A stretch of 6,586 nt of DNA, taken from positions 1 to 6,586 of the forward strand of contig JALDAI010000044.1 of NCBI GenBank assembly GCA_022729285.1, in the 5' to 3' direction. The stretch comes from Candidatus Nanoanaerosalina archaeon. Lineage in GTDB: Archaea > Nanohalarchaeota > Nanosalinia > Nanosalinales > Nanoanaerosalinaceae. Below, one piece after another: positions 6,272-6,586 of this stretch. A model generated the notes under the pieces. The model ran no database searches and was not told the DNA's origin. It saw nothing but the letters and a program-made list of their open reading frames with translations. The first letter of the stretch is position 1; every line of letters begins with the position of its first letter. Both the position numbers and the translations under genes were made by a program.

Positions 6272-6278
6272 ACCTCCT
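6272..6278 (-). promoter_or_regulatory. Strong Shine-Dalgarno site for the PaaK-like gene
   Basis: The minus strand reads AGGAGGTTAAAATG, so a full AGGAGGT lies 4 nt before the ATG. It fixes the start at 6267. It is the only full-length SD before a gene start in the window and implies a 5' leader, unlike the three genes whose ATG sits about 26-30 nt from a TATA-like box. Confidence 0.85.
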
Positions 6279-6350
6279 CTCAGTGATAGAATAAACCGTT
6301 AAACACGGCTTTCTTGTTACTATCTAAGAGCAACTTATGTAGTCATCATT

Positions 6351-6360
6351 TTAAATTTAA
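6351..6360 (-). promoter_or_regulatory. Palindromic AT-rich box TTAAATTTAA, candidate TATA for the ligase operon
   Basis: This palindrome reads the same on both strands. For the minus strand it predicts a transcript starting near 6329, with a leader of about 60 nt that includes the SD. Other weaker boxes (TTTAAC near 6299-6304, TTTATT near 6289-6294) would start transcripts at or past the SD and so fit poorly. It could also serve the + strand gene at 6399. Confidence 0.3.
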
Positions 6361-6368
6361 CTATTGTA

Positions 6369-6376
6369 TTTATTTT
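6369..6376 (+). promoter_or_regulatory. TATA-like box for the gene at 6399
   Basis: TTTATTTT is centred about 26 nt upstream of the ATG at 6399, the expected distance for a leaderless transcript. A GGAG at 6383-6386 is 12 nt from the ATG, rather far for a working SD. Confidence 0.45.
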
Positions 6377-6398
6377 ACTTCAGGAGTAATACAAGCTT

Positions 6399-6586
6399 AT
6401 GGAGGAAATATATTTTAAAGGAGGCTACCTTTGTCCTACAGGAAAAAAATTTAGGGACAAAGTTTCTGAAACTGTTTCGTTGGAGAAAAAGGACAGAGTT
6501 ATTGCTGAAAAAGTTTTTAGATGGGTTAGGGATAACTACTGCTGGGATATGAACAAGATTAAAGGATCTGAAAAATTATTAGAAAA
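6399..6586 (+). CDS. Possible transglutaminase-like domain protein, N-terminal fragment (cut by window edge)
   Basis: An open frame from ATG 6399 runs 62 codons to the window end without a stop. It begins MEEIYFKGGYLCPTGKKF and contains KKDRVIAEKVFRWVRDNYCWD (about 30-50), then MNKIKGSEKLLE. The segment A-KVFxWVRDNxxWD followed by a GSEKLLE helix resembles the opening of archaeal and bacterial transglutaminase-like domains, in which a short helix and turn precede the catalytic Cys. The Cys-His-Asp triad would lie beyond the window, so the call is tentative. No signal peptide is visible. It is divergent from the PaaK-like gene, with 131 bp between starts. Codon use looks like that of its neighbours. 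Confidence 0.6.
   Translation, partial: MEEIYFKGGYLCPTGKKFRDKVSETVSLEKKDRVIAEKVFRWVRDNYCWDMNKIKGSEKLLE

Noticed and set aside
6375..6389. Small inverted repeat TTACT...AGTAA before the right-edge gene
   Set aside because: Arms of only 5 bp in AT-rich DNA; too short to claim an operator.
6364..6552. 62-codon + strand open frame near the right edge
   Set aside because: It overlaps the ATG 6399 frame, whose peptide has a transglutaminase-like pattern and a well-placed TATA-like box. The alternative peptide is basic and featureless.
1..6586. CRISPR array, insertion sequence, tRNA or rRNA
   Set aside because: No regularly spaced repeats, transposase motifs, terminal inverted repeats, or tRNA/rRNA-like segments were seen on either strand.

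Overview
The window looks archaeal. It is AT-rich by eye and holds KaiC/RadA-superfamily ATPases of the archaeal type, a V4R-domain protein and a PaaK-type (phenylacetate-CoA ligase / coenzyme F390 synthetase-like) adenylating enzyme. It also has a single-pass surface protein with many N-glycosylation sequons, and TATA-like boxes about 26-30 nt upstream of start codons that have no Shine-Dalgarno (SD) site, a sign of leaderless transcripts. Lineage cannot be fixed from this sequence. An AT-rich euryarchaeote is a guess from the gene families; the proteins are rich in Glu and Lys.

Layout, left to right. (1) 1-81 (+): last 26 codons of a gene cut by the window edge, whose tail matches the C-terminal signature of KaiC-family ATPases. 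(2) 78-1337 (-): a KaiC-type ATPase with a predicted beta-sandwich N-terminal domain and a long charged linker. It is convergent with (1) and overlaps it by 4 bp. (3) 1368-3503 (-): a secreted, membrane-anchored protein with Ig-like ectodomains, a membrane-proximal coiled coil, one transmembrane helix and a 100-residue cytoplasmic tail; it lies 30 bp upstream of (2), probably in the same operon. (4) 3504-3598: divergent promoter region with TATA-like boxes, an inverted repeat and a direct repeat. (5) 3599-4291 (+): a compact single-domain KaiC-like ATPase. (6) 4301-4846 (-): a V4R-domain protein, 2 bp downstream of (7) 4849-6267 (-), the PaaK-like enzyme, which has the only strong SD in the window. 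(8) 6268-6398: second divergent promoter region. (9) 6399 to the window end (+): start of a gene resembling the N-terminal edge of a transglutaminase-like domain. No stretch longer than 300 bases lacks a gene.

How they may work together (inference): the surface protein with its downstream ATPase reads as a receptor plus cytoplasmic ATPase pair, flanked by two more KaiC-family genes. The ligase and V4R pair would activate a carboxylic acid and bind a small molecule. Three KaiC-family genes in 4.3 kb fit the published comparative-genomic proposal that KaiC-like ATPases act as archaeal signalling hubs, but nothing here proves a physical link between the modules.
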